A program made the position numbers and the translations under genes. A DNA stretch of 64,000 nucleotides from Pseudarthrobacter oxydans (lineage in GTDB: Bacteria; Actinomycetota; Actinomycetes; Actinomycetales; Micrococcaceae): the NCBI RefSeq assembly GCF_034258515.1, contig NZ_CP139438.1:186001-250000 (forward strand), given 5' to 3'. The notes below the pieces were generated by a model. The model searched no databases, was not told where the DNA came from, and saw only the letters and a program-made list of their open reading frames with translations. Positions 27,049 through 35,479 of the stretch are shown here, in pieces (within the stretch, counting starts at the first letter, position 1; every line of letters starts with the position of its first letter).

Positions 27049-28578
27049 TCAGAGGGCTGCGGGCGTGCCGGGCTGGGCCGCGGCGCCTGTCAGTTCGGTG
27101 GGCAGATGGTGGGCGGCAGTTGTGGACGGAGCCTGCTCAATGAACCTGCGGTGCACCTTCGGGCCGAGGATGGCGTAGCTGGCGGCGCTTGCAAGGCCGC
27201 CGGCCAGCCAGGACAGGTCCCAGCCGCCCAGGGCCACGGCCATGGGGCCCTGCATCGCGGGAACGAGCCCGTACATGAACAGCCAGGTGGCGAAGATGCC
27301 CACCAGGAGGGAGCTCACTCCCGCCCAGTTGACGCCGGGGAGCCGCCTGGTGCCGACGCCGTCGAACAGTCTTTCGGGGTTGCCGGGCCAGCGCTTGTCG
27401 ATCCAGAAGTAGTGCACCAGCATCACGCCGCCCCAGGCAGCCACCCAGGCCACCAGGCCGATGAGCCACGCGTCGAGGACTGCGGCGAAGTCCTCCTGGA
27501 AGATGAAGAAGACGACGGCGGCGAGTGAGAAGACGCCGACGAACAGGTTGAGCTTGCGGCGGCTGATAGTGATGTCCAGCGCCTGGGTGGCCACCGAGAA
27601 GGTGTAGATGTTCAGGATGTTCGTGGCGATGGGGCCGTGCAGCACCATCAGCAGGACGGGCAGGGCGAGGACCCCGAAGTTCTGGACGATCAGCTTTCCG
27701 GGATCGATTTCGCCGCTGTTGGTGGCCAGGCTCGCACCCAGGATGCCCAGCCAGACGACGGGAATGAACTGGCCCAGGACTGATGCGAGGTAGACCTTCT
27801 TTTTGGGCACTTCGGTGCTCACGAAGCGGGAGTAATCCGCGGCGTAGGTGAACCAGGTGATCCCCCAGCCGATGCCGATGGCGGTCATGACGGCGCTCAT
27901 GGCGGCGATCCGCTCGGAGCCTTCCAGGATGTTGCCTGCCGGGCCGGCGTAGCCCCAGTCGATCTTCATGCCGAACCAGGCCACGGCGGACATGACCGCC
28001 AGGATGATGATGGTGGGCGGTACTGTCCACTTTTCGAAGGCGGCAATTGCCTTGTAGCCGAACCAGGCAATGGCTACCTGGGCGGCCATGATGGCTGTGG
28101 CCACGCCGATCTTCCAGCCGTAGTTATGGGCTGTGGGATCCACCCAGCCGAGCGTTCCGAAGAGCGCCATGACCAGGTCCAGGATGATCCAGGTGTTCAC
28201 CGCGCACCAGCCGATGACCAGGAGTGCCTGGATGGCTGCCGGGAGGTAGTTGCCCCGCCGGCCGAACGCCGCGCGGGCCAGGACCATGCCGGTGGCTCCG
28301 GTCTTCTGGCCGAGGAGGACGAAGCAACCGAAGAGCAGCATGCCGATCAGGTTGCCCAGCACCAGGACGGTCACGGTGTCCGCGAAACCCAGCCCCAGGT
28401 GGATTCCGAGGGCACCCAATACCCAGTTGATCGGTGCGAGGTTGGCACCCGCCCAGATCCAGAACTGGCCTGAAACTTTGCGTGTGCGCTGGGACTCGGG
28501 GATTGGCTGGAGCCAGGCTTCGACGTCTTCCGCGTGGACGGACTGCTCGATTCCTGGCGTTGTGGGTTGTTGTTGCAT
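27049..28578 (-). CDS. NCS1-family permease (cytosine/purine/hydantoin type)
   Basis: This 509-residue protein has about twelve membrane helices, and the NCS1 signatures are clear: SGQFWIWAGANLAPINWVLGAL, LARAAFGRRGNYLPAAIQALLVIGW and TWFTYAADYSRFVS. I start it at the ATG at 28578, preceded by AAGAGG; a TTG at 28614 is less likely. NCS1 carriers bring in nucleobases, hydantoins or related rings with Na+ or H+. The adjacent deacetylase-fold hydrolase and divergent PucR gene suggest that the imported ring is opened inside the cell as a nitrogen source. A minus-strand -10-like CATAAT is at 28617-28622. Confidence 0.92.
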   Translation of the reverse strand: MQQQPTTPGIEQSVHAEDVEAWLQPIPESQRTRKVSGQFWIWAGANLAPINWVLGALGIHLGLGFADTVTVLVLGNLIGMLLFGCFVLLGQKTGATGMVLARAAFGRRGNYLPAAIQALLVIGWCAVNTWIILDLVMALFGTLGWVDPTAHNYGWKIGVATAIMAAQVAIAWFGYKAIAAFEKWTVPPTIIILAVMSAVAWFGMKIDWGYAGPAGNILEGSERIAAMSAVMTAIGIGWGITWFTYAADYSRFVSTEVPKKKVYLASVLGQFIPVVWLGILGASLATNSGEIDPGKLIVQNFGVLALPVLLMVLHGPIATNILNIYTFSVATQALDITISRRKLNLFVGVFSLAAVVFFIFQEDFAAVLDAWLIGLVAWVAAWGGVMLVHYFWIDKRWPGNPERLFDGVGTRRLPGVNWAGVSSLLVGIFATWLFMYGLVPAMQGPMAVALGGWDLSWLAGGLASAASYAILGPKVHRRFIEQAPSTTAAHHLPTELTGAAAQPGTPAAL

Positions 28579-28687
28579 CGAAGCCTCTTCGTTGAGGGGA
28601 TGGGAGTTCTCCAAGATTATGTGTCGGGCGCCACACGCACCATCTACAATGTGTCTTTAGGTTTCCGATTAAACGCGACGGAGTGTC

Positions 28688-30238
28688 ATGCCAGTCCGCT
28701 TGGAGGATGTGTTGAAACATCCCACCCTCACTGCTGCCGAACCGGTGGTCCGGGCTGCGGCCGGCGCTGTTCCCCGCACGCAGCTCCGCTGGGTCCACTC
28801 AAGCGAAGTCCTGGACATCGCTTCGCTGCTCGGAGGCGGTGAACTGCTGCTTACGGGCGGCCAAGCCCTAGCCGCGGCCTCCGATGAGCGCCGGACGGGC
28901 TACATTCGGGACCTTGCCAGGCGCGGGGTGGCGGCGCTCGCCGTCGAGACGGGAAGCGTCCTGCCTTCCATCCCCTCCTCGATGGTTTCCGCAGCCGAGG
29001 AAGCCGGGCTTCCGTTGATCGAGCTGCGCCGCGTGGTCCCTTTCGTTGCGGTCATGGAAGCGATCAACTCGCAGCTCGTCAGCCAGTCGGCCGCCCAGTT
29101 GCAGCAGGCCGACCAGGCCAGCCACGCCATGGCGGTGGAGCTCGCCCACGGGAGTAGCCTGGACAGGATTCTGGGCGTCCTTGCTGCTGCAACGGGCGCG
29201 GAAGTGGAGTTGATTTCCACAGCCGGGATCACCTTGGCCAGCGCCGAACCTGCAGGGGACTCCGATGCACCTGCGCACGTCGCTTCGGCCGACGAAGCCC
29301 CGGACCACCAAAGAACGGTCCACGTCGAGGTTCCGGTGCGTGGGATCCCATCTGCCCGGCTGACCCTGCATGTCCGCGAGGACGCGGATGTGAACCTGGC
29401 GAGGATCGCCGGGAACCGGTCCGTGGATATTCTTTCCCTGGCTCTTTTGCAGCGGATGCCTCCCGGGCTGAAGGAGCTGGCGGGCGCGGCCCTGATCCGG
29501 GCGATAGATTCCGGCAAGCAGAACTGGCGGCTCCAGGAGCTGGGTCCGGCCGCGGGAATTCCAGTGTCTGCGCGGGTGGTGGCGGTGGTTGTCCGTTCCC
29601 CGGCCTCCAAGGAGCTTCGGAGAAGCGTGGAGCACCTTTTGGACCCGGGCGGGCAGTACAGCGCCAGCTACGCGGACAACGCGGAGCTTCTCGCCTTGGC
29701 GGTCCTCCGTTCCGCCAATCCTTATGTGGAACGCCAGAAGATCGTGGACGGCCTGCAGTCGCTGGACGTGCCCGAGGGGACTGTCAGTGCCGTCGGCCCC
29801 GCCGCGTCGGGGATAGCGGCCGCCCCGTGGTCCCTGTCCGAGGCGAGGCTCACGCTGGAACTTGCTGCCGACGTCGGGCGCGGAAGGTCAGGAGCAATCT
29901 CTCCCCGGCGGGTGTTTGACGCCCAGGCGTTCGCCGTGGAGCGCCTGGCGGTCCAGTCAATGGATGAGCCCGTTCGGCGGGATTTCATCCGCCAGCAACT
30001 GGGCGCCGTTCTTGAGCACGACGCCCAGCGGCACTCACAGCTGGTGGAGACGCTGCGGGTCTGGCTGGATTCCGGCTGCAACACTGCACAGGCCGCGCGG
30101 GACCTTCATCTTGAACGGCAGTCCATGCACCAGCGAATGCAGCGCATCTTCTCCCTGTGCGGCGGGGATCCCCGCGGCACCGGACGCCTCGCTGCCCTGC
30201 ACCTGGCCACCCGCCTCGCCGCCCTGCAGCCCAAATAG
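28688..30238 (+). CDS. PucR-family transcriptional regulator
   Basis: This 516-residue protein has an N-terminal purine-catabolism PucR domain (about 1-130: LEDVLKHPTLTAAEPVVRA ... GLPLIELRRVVPFVAVMEAI). A GAF-like middle follows, then a C-terminal PucR helix-turn-helix (LRVWLDSGCNTAQAARDLHLERQSMHQRMQRI). CGGAG lies five bases before the ATG. A -10-like TACAAT is at 28645-28650. PucR proteins activate purine, hydantoin or related nitrogen genes. Divergence from the permease and hydrolase makes those its probable targets. Its stop is followed four bases later by a 32-bp-period repeat array. Confidence 0.92.
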   Translation: MPVRLEDVLKHPTLTAAEPVVRAAAGAVPRTQLRWVHSSEVLDIASLLGGGELLLTGGQALAAASDERRTGYIRDLARRGVAALAVETGSVLPSIPSSMVSAAEEAGLPLIELRRVVPFVAVMEAINSQLVSQSAAQLQQADQASHAMAVELAHGSSLDRILGVLAAATGAEVELISTAGITLASAEPAGDSDAPAHVASADEAPDHQRTVHVEVPVRGIPSARLTLHVREDADVNLARIAGNRSVDILSLALLQRMPPGLKELAGAALIRAIDSGKQNWRLQELGPAAGIPVSARVVAVVVRSPASKELRRSVEHLLDPGGQYSASYADNAELLALAVLRSANPYVERQKIVDGLQSLDVPEGTVSAVGPAASGIAAAPWSLSEARLTLELAADVGRGRSGAISPRRVFDAQAFAVERLAVQSMDEPVRRDFIRQQLGAVLEHDAQRHSQLVETLRVWLDSGCNTAQAARDLHLERQSMHQRMQRIFSLCGGDPRGTGRLAALHLATRLAALQPK

Positions 30239-30242
30239 GACG

Positions 30243-30315
30243 CTCTCCCACTTGATGTCGGTTTTCCGGTGATCCTCTCTCACTTGATGCGGGTTTTCGG
30301 GCATCCCTCTTTCAC
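30243..30315. repeat. Three-unit tandem array, exact 32-bp period, GTGAGAGAG family (array A)
   Basis: The core (plus strand CTCTCCCAC, CTCTCTCAC, CTCTTTCAC) begins at 30243, 30275 and 30307, exactly 32 bp apart. Cores are followed by TTGATG and then a G-rich GGTTTTCSGG segment in the first two units; the third decays after the core. The array begins four bases after the pucR stop and reads CTCTCTCAC in the direction of that gene. Array B at 32474 is the same family with the same period, in the opposite orientation. Confidence 0.88.
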
Positions 30316-30386
30316 CTCCAGCACCCCGACGGCAGGCCTGTGGATAACTTCTGCAGCGTCCTGCCGTCTCGGGGCACAATGCCAGC

Positions 30387-31334
30387 ATGCGAAAGCAAGT
30401 TCTGCCCCTGCCGTTGGCAGCGGCTCCCTTCACCTTCAGCTCAGCCATGGCTTCCGGCGTCCCGCTAAGCAGGCTTCGCCGCAAGGATGTGGTCAACGTG
30501 GGCCGCGGCCTGTACCGTCCTGCGGCCTGGGACTTTGATTTGGAGGGCGCGGCCAGGGTGTTGTCCGCCGCGTCGCCGGGAGCCTGGATCTCCCATGTGA
30601 CCGCGGCCCGGCTTCGATGTCTGGTATTGCCTCCGTGGCTTGCCGATTCCACGGAGTTGCACCTCAGCAAGCCGCGTTCGCTGCCATCAGTCCGCCGGAA
30701 GGGCGTGTTCGGCCATACCGTGCTGGCACGCGAAGATGAGATCGAACTTGTCGACGGCATCCGCCTGAGCACGCGGTCCCGCACCTGGCTCGACTTGGCA
30801 CGCGTGCTGCCGCTCCATGACCTGGTCAGCATGGGTGACCAGCTGATCCGGATCCCGCGGGTGGATTTTGAGGGAAGGACGGAGCCCTATGACACCATCG
30901 CGGGCCTTCGGGTGCTGGTCGGCCGCCACCCGAATCTTCAAGGCATCGTCCGCGCCCGTGAGGCGCTGGATCTGATGCGTGTGGGTGCAGACTCCGCGCC
31001 GGAATCGCTGCTTCGTCTGGCCATCGCTGACGCCGGGCTGCCTGAGCCCGGACTCCAGGTGCCGTTGCGCGCGGGAGACGCGCGGTCGCCGTCGGCCGAT
31101 CTGGGCTACCGTCATCGCCGCCTTGCGATCCAGTACGACGGCGGACATCACCTCGGTGACGCACAGATCCTCAGCGACAGGAGGCGGGATAGGGCCTTCG
31201 AATCCGCCGGCTGGACCGTCCTGGTCTTCGACAAGGATGATCTTGCGGACGAATTTCAGCGCGCAGTACAGCGGATCAAACGGGCCCTTCGGAACAGTTG
31301 GCTTGACCACCCCCAGGCATCCGGGCTCGCCTGA
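30387..31334 (+). CDS. AbiEi-like/DUF559 (Vsr-type nuclease fold) protein
   Basis: This 315-residue protein has two parts. The first, SRLRRKDVVNVGRGLYRPAAW ... ISHVTAARLRCLVLP ... TRSRTWLDLARVL, resembles the AbiEi antitoxin-type winged-helix and its extension. The second, ESLLRLAIADAGLPEP ... SADLGYRHRRLAIQYDGGHHLGDAQILSDRRRDRAFESAGWTVLVFDKDDL, is a DUF559/Vsr-like endonuclease fold with candidate acidic residues. Such combined proteins are common in actinobacteria and unexplained. There is no adjacent toxin gene. A -10-like CACAAT ends seven bases before the ATG and no ribosome site is seen, so the mRNA may be leaderless. Tandem repeat arrays lie on both sides of this gene and the next. Confidence 0.8.
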   Translation: MRKQVLPLPLAAAPFTFSSAMASGVPLSRLRRKDVVNVGRGLYRPAAWDFDLEGAARVLSAASPGAWISHVTAARLRCLVLPPWLADSTELHLSKPRSLPSVRRKGVFGHTVLAREDEIELVDGIRLSTRSRTWLDLARVLPLHDLVSMGDQLIRIPRVDFEGRTEPYDTIAGLRVLVGRHPNLQGIVRAREALDLMRVGADSAPESLLRLAIADAGLPEPGLQVPLRAGDARSPSADLGYRHRRLAIQYDGGHHLGDAQILSDRRRDRAFESAGWTVLVFDKDDLADEFQRAVQRIKRALRNSWLDHPQASGLA

Positions 31335-31360
31335 CAGCCGCACTGCCGCCGCAGATGGGA

Positions 31361-32401
31361 TCAGACCAGCCAGCGCCACCAGCGTGGCTGCTCCGGTACC
31401 GGCGTCGGTTCCGGTTCCGGTTCCGGCTCCTCGCCCAAGGCCAGTGCGGCCTCGACGATGTCGTCCGCGGTGAGCGTCATGACGGCCTCACGATCGAGCG
31501 CGTCGAGACTTTGTTCCTCGTCGCGCGACAGCCGCAGCGCCTGACGGTTGAGCGCCTGCTCGAACAGCGTGCGGGCGAACCGTGCGTTGCCAGAGTCCTC
31601 GCCCGCGTGGAGCCCGGTGAAGATGCGGCGCAGCATCTGGTCCGCACCCGGCTCCAGCCTGTACTCGTGCTGGGCCAGCATCCGGTGGAAGATCGTCTGG
31701 AGGGCGTCGACGGAGTAATCGGGGAACGTGATTTCGCGGGCGAACCGGGAGCGCAGTCCGGGGTTCGAAAGCAGGAAGGACTCCATCAGCCGCGGGTACC
31801 CGGCCACGATCACGACCAGGCGGTGGCGGTGGTCCTCCATCCGCTTCAGCAGGACCTCGATCGCCTCGGGGCCGAAGTCCATCCGGCCGTCCTCCGGGGC
31901 CAGGGCGTAGGCCTCGTCGATGAACAGGACGCCGTCCAGCGCACGCCGGATCACCCGGTCCGTCTTGATGGCGGTCGTGCCGACGTACTGCCCCACCAGC
32001 CCCGAACGGTCCACCTCGACCAGATGGCCTTTCTGCAGCAGACCGACCGCGCGGTACATCTCGGCCAGGAGCCGCGCCACGGTGGTCTTGCCCGTGCCCG
32101 GGTTTCCGAGGAACACAAGATGCTGTGACGTGGCCACCTCCGGCAGGCCGTGCGCCTTACGGCGGGCCTGGACCTGGAGCAGTGCGACGAGCGCCCGCAC
32201 CTGTTCCTTCACTGTCTCCAGTCCGACCAGCGCGTCGAGCTCGGCCTGCACTTCCGACAAGGCCCGGGCCGGCCCGGGCCTTGCAGTGATGAGATCGCCG
32301 ACCAGGTCGTCGACGCGCTCAGAACCGGGCAGCTTGATCTGATCGGCCAGGCGGCCGATGGTTTCGCGCAGGTCGTCGAGCGGATTGCGGCTGGCAGCCA
32401 T
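31361..32401 (-). CDS. AAA+ ATPase of the CbbX/SpoVK/EccA type
   Basis: This 346-residue protein has Walker A GNPGTGKTT, a pore-loop segment VGQYVGTTAIKT and Walker B VLFIDEAYAL. It also has a sensor/arginine finger region NPGLRSRFAREITFPDYS. An N-terminal helical part (1-70) and the phrase LVGLETVKEQVRALVALLQVQARR are typical of CbbX and EccA-like ATPases, which remodel other proteins. The C-terminus has a Glu-Pro repeat (EEPEPEPEPTPVPEQP) and ends WWRWLV. No type VII secretion or Rubisco gene is present, so its partner is unknown. It converges with the AbiEi-like gene. Confidence 0.88.
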   Translation of the reverse strand: MAASRNPLDDLRETIGRLADQIKLPGSERVDDLVGDLITARPGPARALSEVQAELDALVGLETVKEQVRALVALLQVQARRKAHGLPEVATSQHLVFLGNPGTGKTTVARLLAEMYRAVGLLQKGHLVEVDRSGLVGQYVGTTAIKTDRVIRRALDGVLFIDEAYALAPEDGRMDFGPEAIEVLLKRMEDHRHRLVVIVAGYPRLMESFLLSNPGLRSRFAREITFPDYSVDALQTIFHRMLAQHEYRLEPGADQMLRRIFTGLHAGEDSGNARFARTLFEQALNRQALRLSRDEEQSLDALDREAVMTLTADDIVEAALALGEEPEPEPEPTPVPEQPRWWRWLV

Positions 32402-32473
32402 GCATCCACTGTAGTCCTTGATCCCCGGTCGGTATGGGGGCTCCAGGAACAGCTACGGCAATGCTCCCCGAAT

Positions 32474-32546
32474 GTGAGAGAGCGTCCCGTCAAAACCCGC
32501 GTTAAGTGAGAGAGGATCGCCCGGAACCCCGCGTTAAGTGAGAGAG
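32474..32546. repeat. Three-unit tandem array, exact 32-bp period, GTGAGAGAG family (array B)
   Basis: GTGAGAGAG begins at 32474, 32506 and 32538, exactly 32 bp apart. Between cores is a C-rich block (CCCGTCAAAACCCGCGTTAA in the first unit, a close variant in the second). It is the reverse complement of array A. It ends 20 bp before the purU stop codon (minus strand), so relative to purU it again reads CTCTCTCAC downstream of the gene. It also lies 72 bp upstream of the AAA+ ATPase start and could affect that promoter. Confidence 0.9.
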
Positions 32547-32566
32547 GATCGGGTGGGGAGGGCGGG

Positions 32567-33463
32567 TCAGCGGAGGACCACTGTGCGGTTGCCCTGCAGG
32601 ATGACCCGGCCCTCGCAGTGCCAGCGGACCGCGTTGGACAGGGCCTTGCACTCGGTGTCGCGGCCGGCCGCAACCAGGTCCTCGGGCCCGTAGGTGTGGT
32701 CCACCTCCACGGTCTGCTGGGAGATGATCGGACCCTCGTCCAGCTCGCTGTTGACGTAGTGCGCCGTGGCGCCGACGGTTTTGACGCCCCGGGCGTAGGC
32801 CTGGTGGTAGGGCTTGGCGCCCTTGAAGCTGGGCAGGAACGAGTGGTGGATGTTGATGGCCTTCCCGTCGAGTTTGCGGGTCAGGTTGTCACTGAGCACC
32901 TGCATGTACCGGGCAAGCACCACAAGTTCCACATCGAACTCGTCCACCAGCTCCAGCAGCCGCGCCTCTGCCGCAGGCTTGGTGTCGGCGGTGACGGGCA
33001 CGTGGAAGAACGGGATCCCGTGCCACTCCACCAAAGCCTGGTGGTCCATATGGTTGGACACCACAGCCACCACGTCCACCGGCAGTTCGCCGATCCGCGC
33101 CCGGAACAGGAGGTCGTTGAGGCAGTGCCCGAACTTGGACACCATGATCAGCACGCGCCGCTTGGAGCCGTGCGGCTCCAGCCGCCAGCGCATCCCAAAC
33201 TTCTCCGCAACGGGACCGAACGCGGTCCGCAGGGTGTCCACGGTGGAGGCATCGCCGTCGGACACAAAATGCACCCGCATGAAGAAGTGCTTCTCGGAAC
33301 GCTCGCCGAACTGCTGGTTGTCGATGATGTCGCAGCCGTGCTCCAGCAGGAAGCCGGACACAGCGTGGACGATGCCCGGCGACTCGCTGCAGTCCAGCGT
33401 CAGGACATGCTCCACCGTGGTCACCGGCGCGGAACGGGAAGTTTCAGTCTCAATGGCAGTCAT
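32567..33463 (-). CDS. purU: Formyltetrahydrofolate deformylase
   Basis: This 298-residue protein has an N-terminal ACT domain (about 18-95: VLTLDCSESPGIVHAVSGFLLEHGCDI) and a C-terminal formyltransferase-like hydrolase domain. Its catalytic segments are INIHHSFLPSFKGA and DEGPIISQQ. It hydrolyses 10-formyl-THF to formate and THF. It is the last gene of the glyA-sox operon, three bases after sdaA. In sarcosine growth the oxidase loads THF with one-carbon units, and PurU would free THF when they exceed biosynthetic need. This gene order is known from Arthrobacter/Corynebacterium sarcosine operons. Confidence 0.95.
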   Translation of the reverse strand: MTAIETETSRSAPVTTVEHVLTLDCSESPGIVHAVSGFLLEHGCDIIDNQQFGERSEKHFFMRVHFVSDGDASTVDTLRTAFGPVAEKFGMRWRLEPHGSKRRVLIMVSKFGHCLNDLLFRARIGELPVDVVAVVSNHMDHQALVEWHGIPFFHVPVTADTKPAAEARLLELVDEFDVELVVLARYMQVLSDNLTRKLDGKAINIHHSFLPSFKGAKPYHQAYARGVKTVGATAHYVNSELDEGPIISQQTVEVDHTYGPEDLVAAGRDTECKALSNAVRWHCEGRVILQGNRTVVLR

Positions 33464-33466
33464 GGC

Positions 33467-34840
33467 TCAGCACTCGATCACATTCACGGCGAGTCCTCCT
33501 CGGGAGGTTTCCTTGTACTTGGTTTTCATGTCGGCCCCCGTCTCGCGCATCGTCTTGATGGCTTTGTCCAGGGATACCTTGTGGCTGCCGTCGCCGTGCA
33601 GGGCAAGGCGGGCGGCGTTGATGGCCTTGACGCTGGCGATGGCGTTGCGCTCGATGCAGGGGATCTGCACCAGCCCGCCCACCGGATCGCACGTCAGGCC
33701 CAGATTGTGTTCAATGCCCACCTCGGCGGCGTTCTCCACCTGTGCCGGCGTTCCGCCCAGCACCTCGCAGAGCCCGGCGGCTGCCATAGAGCAGGCGGAA
33801 CCCACTTCACCCTGGCAGCCCACCTCGGCGCCGGAGATGGAGGCGTTGATCTTGAACAGGATTCCGACGGCGGCCGCCGCCAGCAGGAAGCGGACCACGC
33901 CGTCGTCGTTGGCGCCGGGGACGAACTTCACGTAGTAGTGCAGCACCGCCGGGACGATGCCCGCCGCGCCGTTGGTGGGCGCGGTGACGATCCGGCCGCC
34001 GGCTGCGTTCTCCTCGTTCACGGCGAGGGCGAACAGGTTCACCCACTCCATGGCCCGCAGCGGATCGGTCACGCCGGTGTCCGCCGTCAGGGTCTGGAAC
34101 AACGACGGCGCGCGGCGGCGGACGTTGAGGCCGCCCGGAAGGATTCCTTCCGCGGCGCAGCCGTTGTCCACGCATTCGCGCATGACGGCCCACAGCTTCA
34201 GCAGTTCCTCCCGGAGCTCGGCTTCGGTCCGCCACACCAGTTCGTTGGCGAGCATGACGTCCGAGATGGACATGCCTTCGCGGCTGCAGATCGCCAGGAG
34301 CTCGTCCGCCGTGCTGAAGGGGTAGGGGAGGACCGTGGCGTCAGCGACCACGCGGTCGCCGGCGTCGGCATCCCCGTCCACCACGAAGCCGCCGCCAATC
34401 GAGTAGAAGCTCCGTTCGCTGAGGACAGCCCCGGAGTGGTCCAGGGCCCGGAAGGTCATGCCGTTGGGGTGGGCCGGGAGGGACTTCCGCCGGTGAAGGA
34501 CCACGTCCTCGTCCCAGTTGAAGTCCACCCGGTGGTCGCCGCCCAGCCACAGTTCGGCGTCGAGGGCGGCCGCAGCCACCTGGTCATCGGCCGTCGACGT
34601 ATCCACGGTTTCGGGGTCCAGGCCCTTGAAGCCCAGGACCACGGCCTTGTCCGAGCCGTGGCCCCGCCCCGTGGCGCCCAGCGAGCCGAACAGTTCGGCC
34701 TGCACGCGCCGGGTGGAGCTCAGGAGCCCGTCGCCCTTGAGCCCGTCGGCGAACAGCTTCGCCGCCCGCATCGGGCCGACCGTGTGTGACGACGACGGCC
34801 CGATGCCAACGGTGAACAGGTCCAGGACGCTGAGTGCCAT
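33467..34840 (-). CDS. sdaA: L-serine ammonia-lyase (single-chain, iron-sulfur)
   Basis: This 457-residue protein is a fused alpha-beta type, starting [27 protein letters not shown]. Three C-terminal cysteines that hold the 4Fe-4S cluster are in [18 protein letters not shown] and IPCIERN. It converts L-serine to pyruvate and ammonia. Its ATG directly follows the soxG stop with no gap. In this operon it drains the serine made by GlyA from sarcosine-derived glycine and methylene-THF, giving a direct route to pyruvate. Confidence 0.96.
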   Translation of the reverse strand: MALSVLDLFTVGIGPSSSHTVGPMRAAKLFADGLKGDGLLSSTRRVQAELFGSLGATGRGHGSDKAVVLGFKGLDPETVDTSTADDQVAAAALDAELWLGGDHRVDFNWDEDVVLHRRKSLPAHPNGMTFRALDHSGAVLSERSFYSIGGGFVVDGDADAGDRVVADATVLPYPFSTADELLAICSREGMSISDVMLANELVWRTEAELREELLKLWAVMRECVDNGCAAEGILPGGLNVRRRAPSLFQTLTADTGVTDPLRAMEWVNLFALAVNEENAAGGRIVTAPTNGAAGIVPAVLHYYVKFVPGANDDGVVRFLLAAAAVGILFKINASISGAEVGCQGEVGSACSMAAAGLCEVLGGTPAQVENAAEVGIEHNLGLTCDPVGGLVQIPCIERNAIASVKAINAARLALHGDGSHKVSLDKAIKTMRETGADMKTKYKETSRGGLAVNVIEC

Positions 34841-35479
34841 TTAGGGGACCTCAGGGGATGCGTACTCGCGCATGGCGTCCAGGAGCCAGCGGCCCAGGAA
34901 ATCGGCGAACGAGGCGCGGGGGAAAATCCGATAGCTCTGGTCGCCGGTCTTCCACAGGACCACCGGGATGTTGCCAACCTCCGTCGAGAGCGCCGTTCCG
35001 GCCTTCAGCACGCGCGGGTGCAGGTCCAGCGAGCAGCCCTTCTCCAGGACGGCGCGGGCCCGGGGGCCGGTGAGTTCGAACGTAGTGCGGTTGGCGGAGA
35101 GGTCCACCACCTGGCCTTCGCCGTCCCCGAGCGCTTCGCGGAGCGCCTGGATCAGGCTGCCGCCGAGGGATTCGTGGGCTTCCCTCGGTGCCACCACCAG
35201 GAACTCCTGGGGCCCGAGCCACAGCACGGACGTATCACCCGTGCCGGCCACGCCGCCGCACGCTGCGGGCAGGCCGCCGGTGACGGAGGCGATGCGCTGT
35301 CCGGCGTCGCTGTCACGGCTGACCCGGAGGCCCACCATGGTCAGGAAGGACACTTCGCTGATCTCCGCCACGCCCGGGACGGAGCCGGTTTCAAAGTCTG
35401 CGCGGAGCTGGGCGGCGGGGCTGACGCGGAGTGAGAGGTTGTTCTCGTAGGAGGTTGCGGGTGCTGCTGTTTCAGCCAT
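34841..35479 (-). CDS. soxG: Sarcosine oxidase gamma subunit
   Basis: The product is 212 residues from the ATG at 35479, which overlaps the soxA end by eight bases; an open frame upstream is not real. The sequence [30 protein letters not shown] and [12 protein letters not shown] ... [32 protein letters not shown] is typical of SoxG, which has a fold related to the GcvT family. It is the structural gamma subunit of the four-part (alpha-beta-gamma-delta) cytoplasmic oxidase. It lies between soxA and sdaA in the operon. Confidence 0.94.
   Translation of the reverse strand: MAETAAPATSYENNLSLRVSPAAQLRADFETGSVPGVAEISEVSFLTMVGLRVSRDSDAGQRIASVTGGLPAACGGVAGTGDTSVLWLGPQEFLVVAPREAHESLGGSLIQALREALGDGEGQVVDLSANRTTFELTGPRARAVLEKGCSLDLHPRVLKAGTALSTEVGNIPVVLWKTGDQSYRIFPRASFADFLGRWLLDAMREYASPEVP

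Noticed and set aside
28579..28614. Longer NCS1 permease from the TTG at 28614
   Set aside because: The ATG at 28578 has an AAGAGG ribosome site and leaves the usual N-terminal length. The TTG is next to the -10-like CATAAT.
30243..32546. The 32-bp tandem repeats as a CRISPR array
   Set aside because: The whole 32-bp unit repeats with small variation. There are no unique spacers between conserved repeats, and no cas genes are present.
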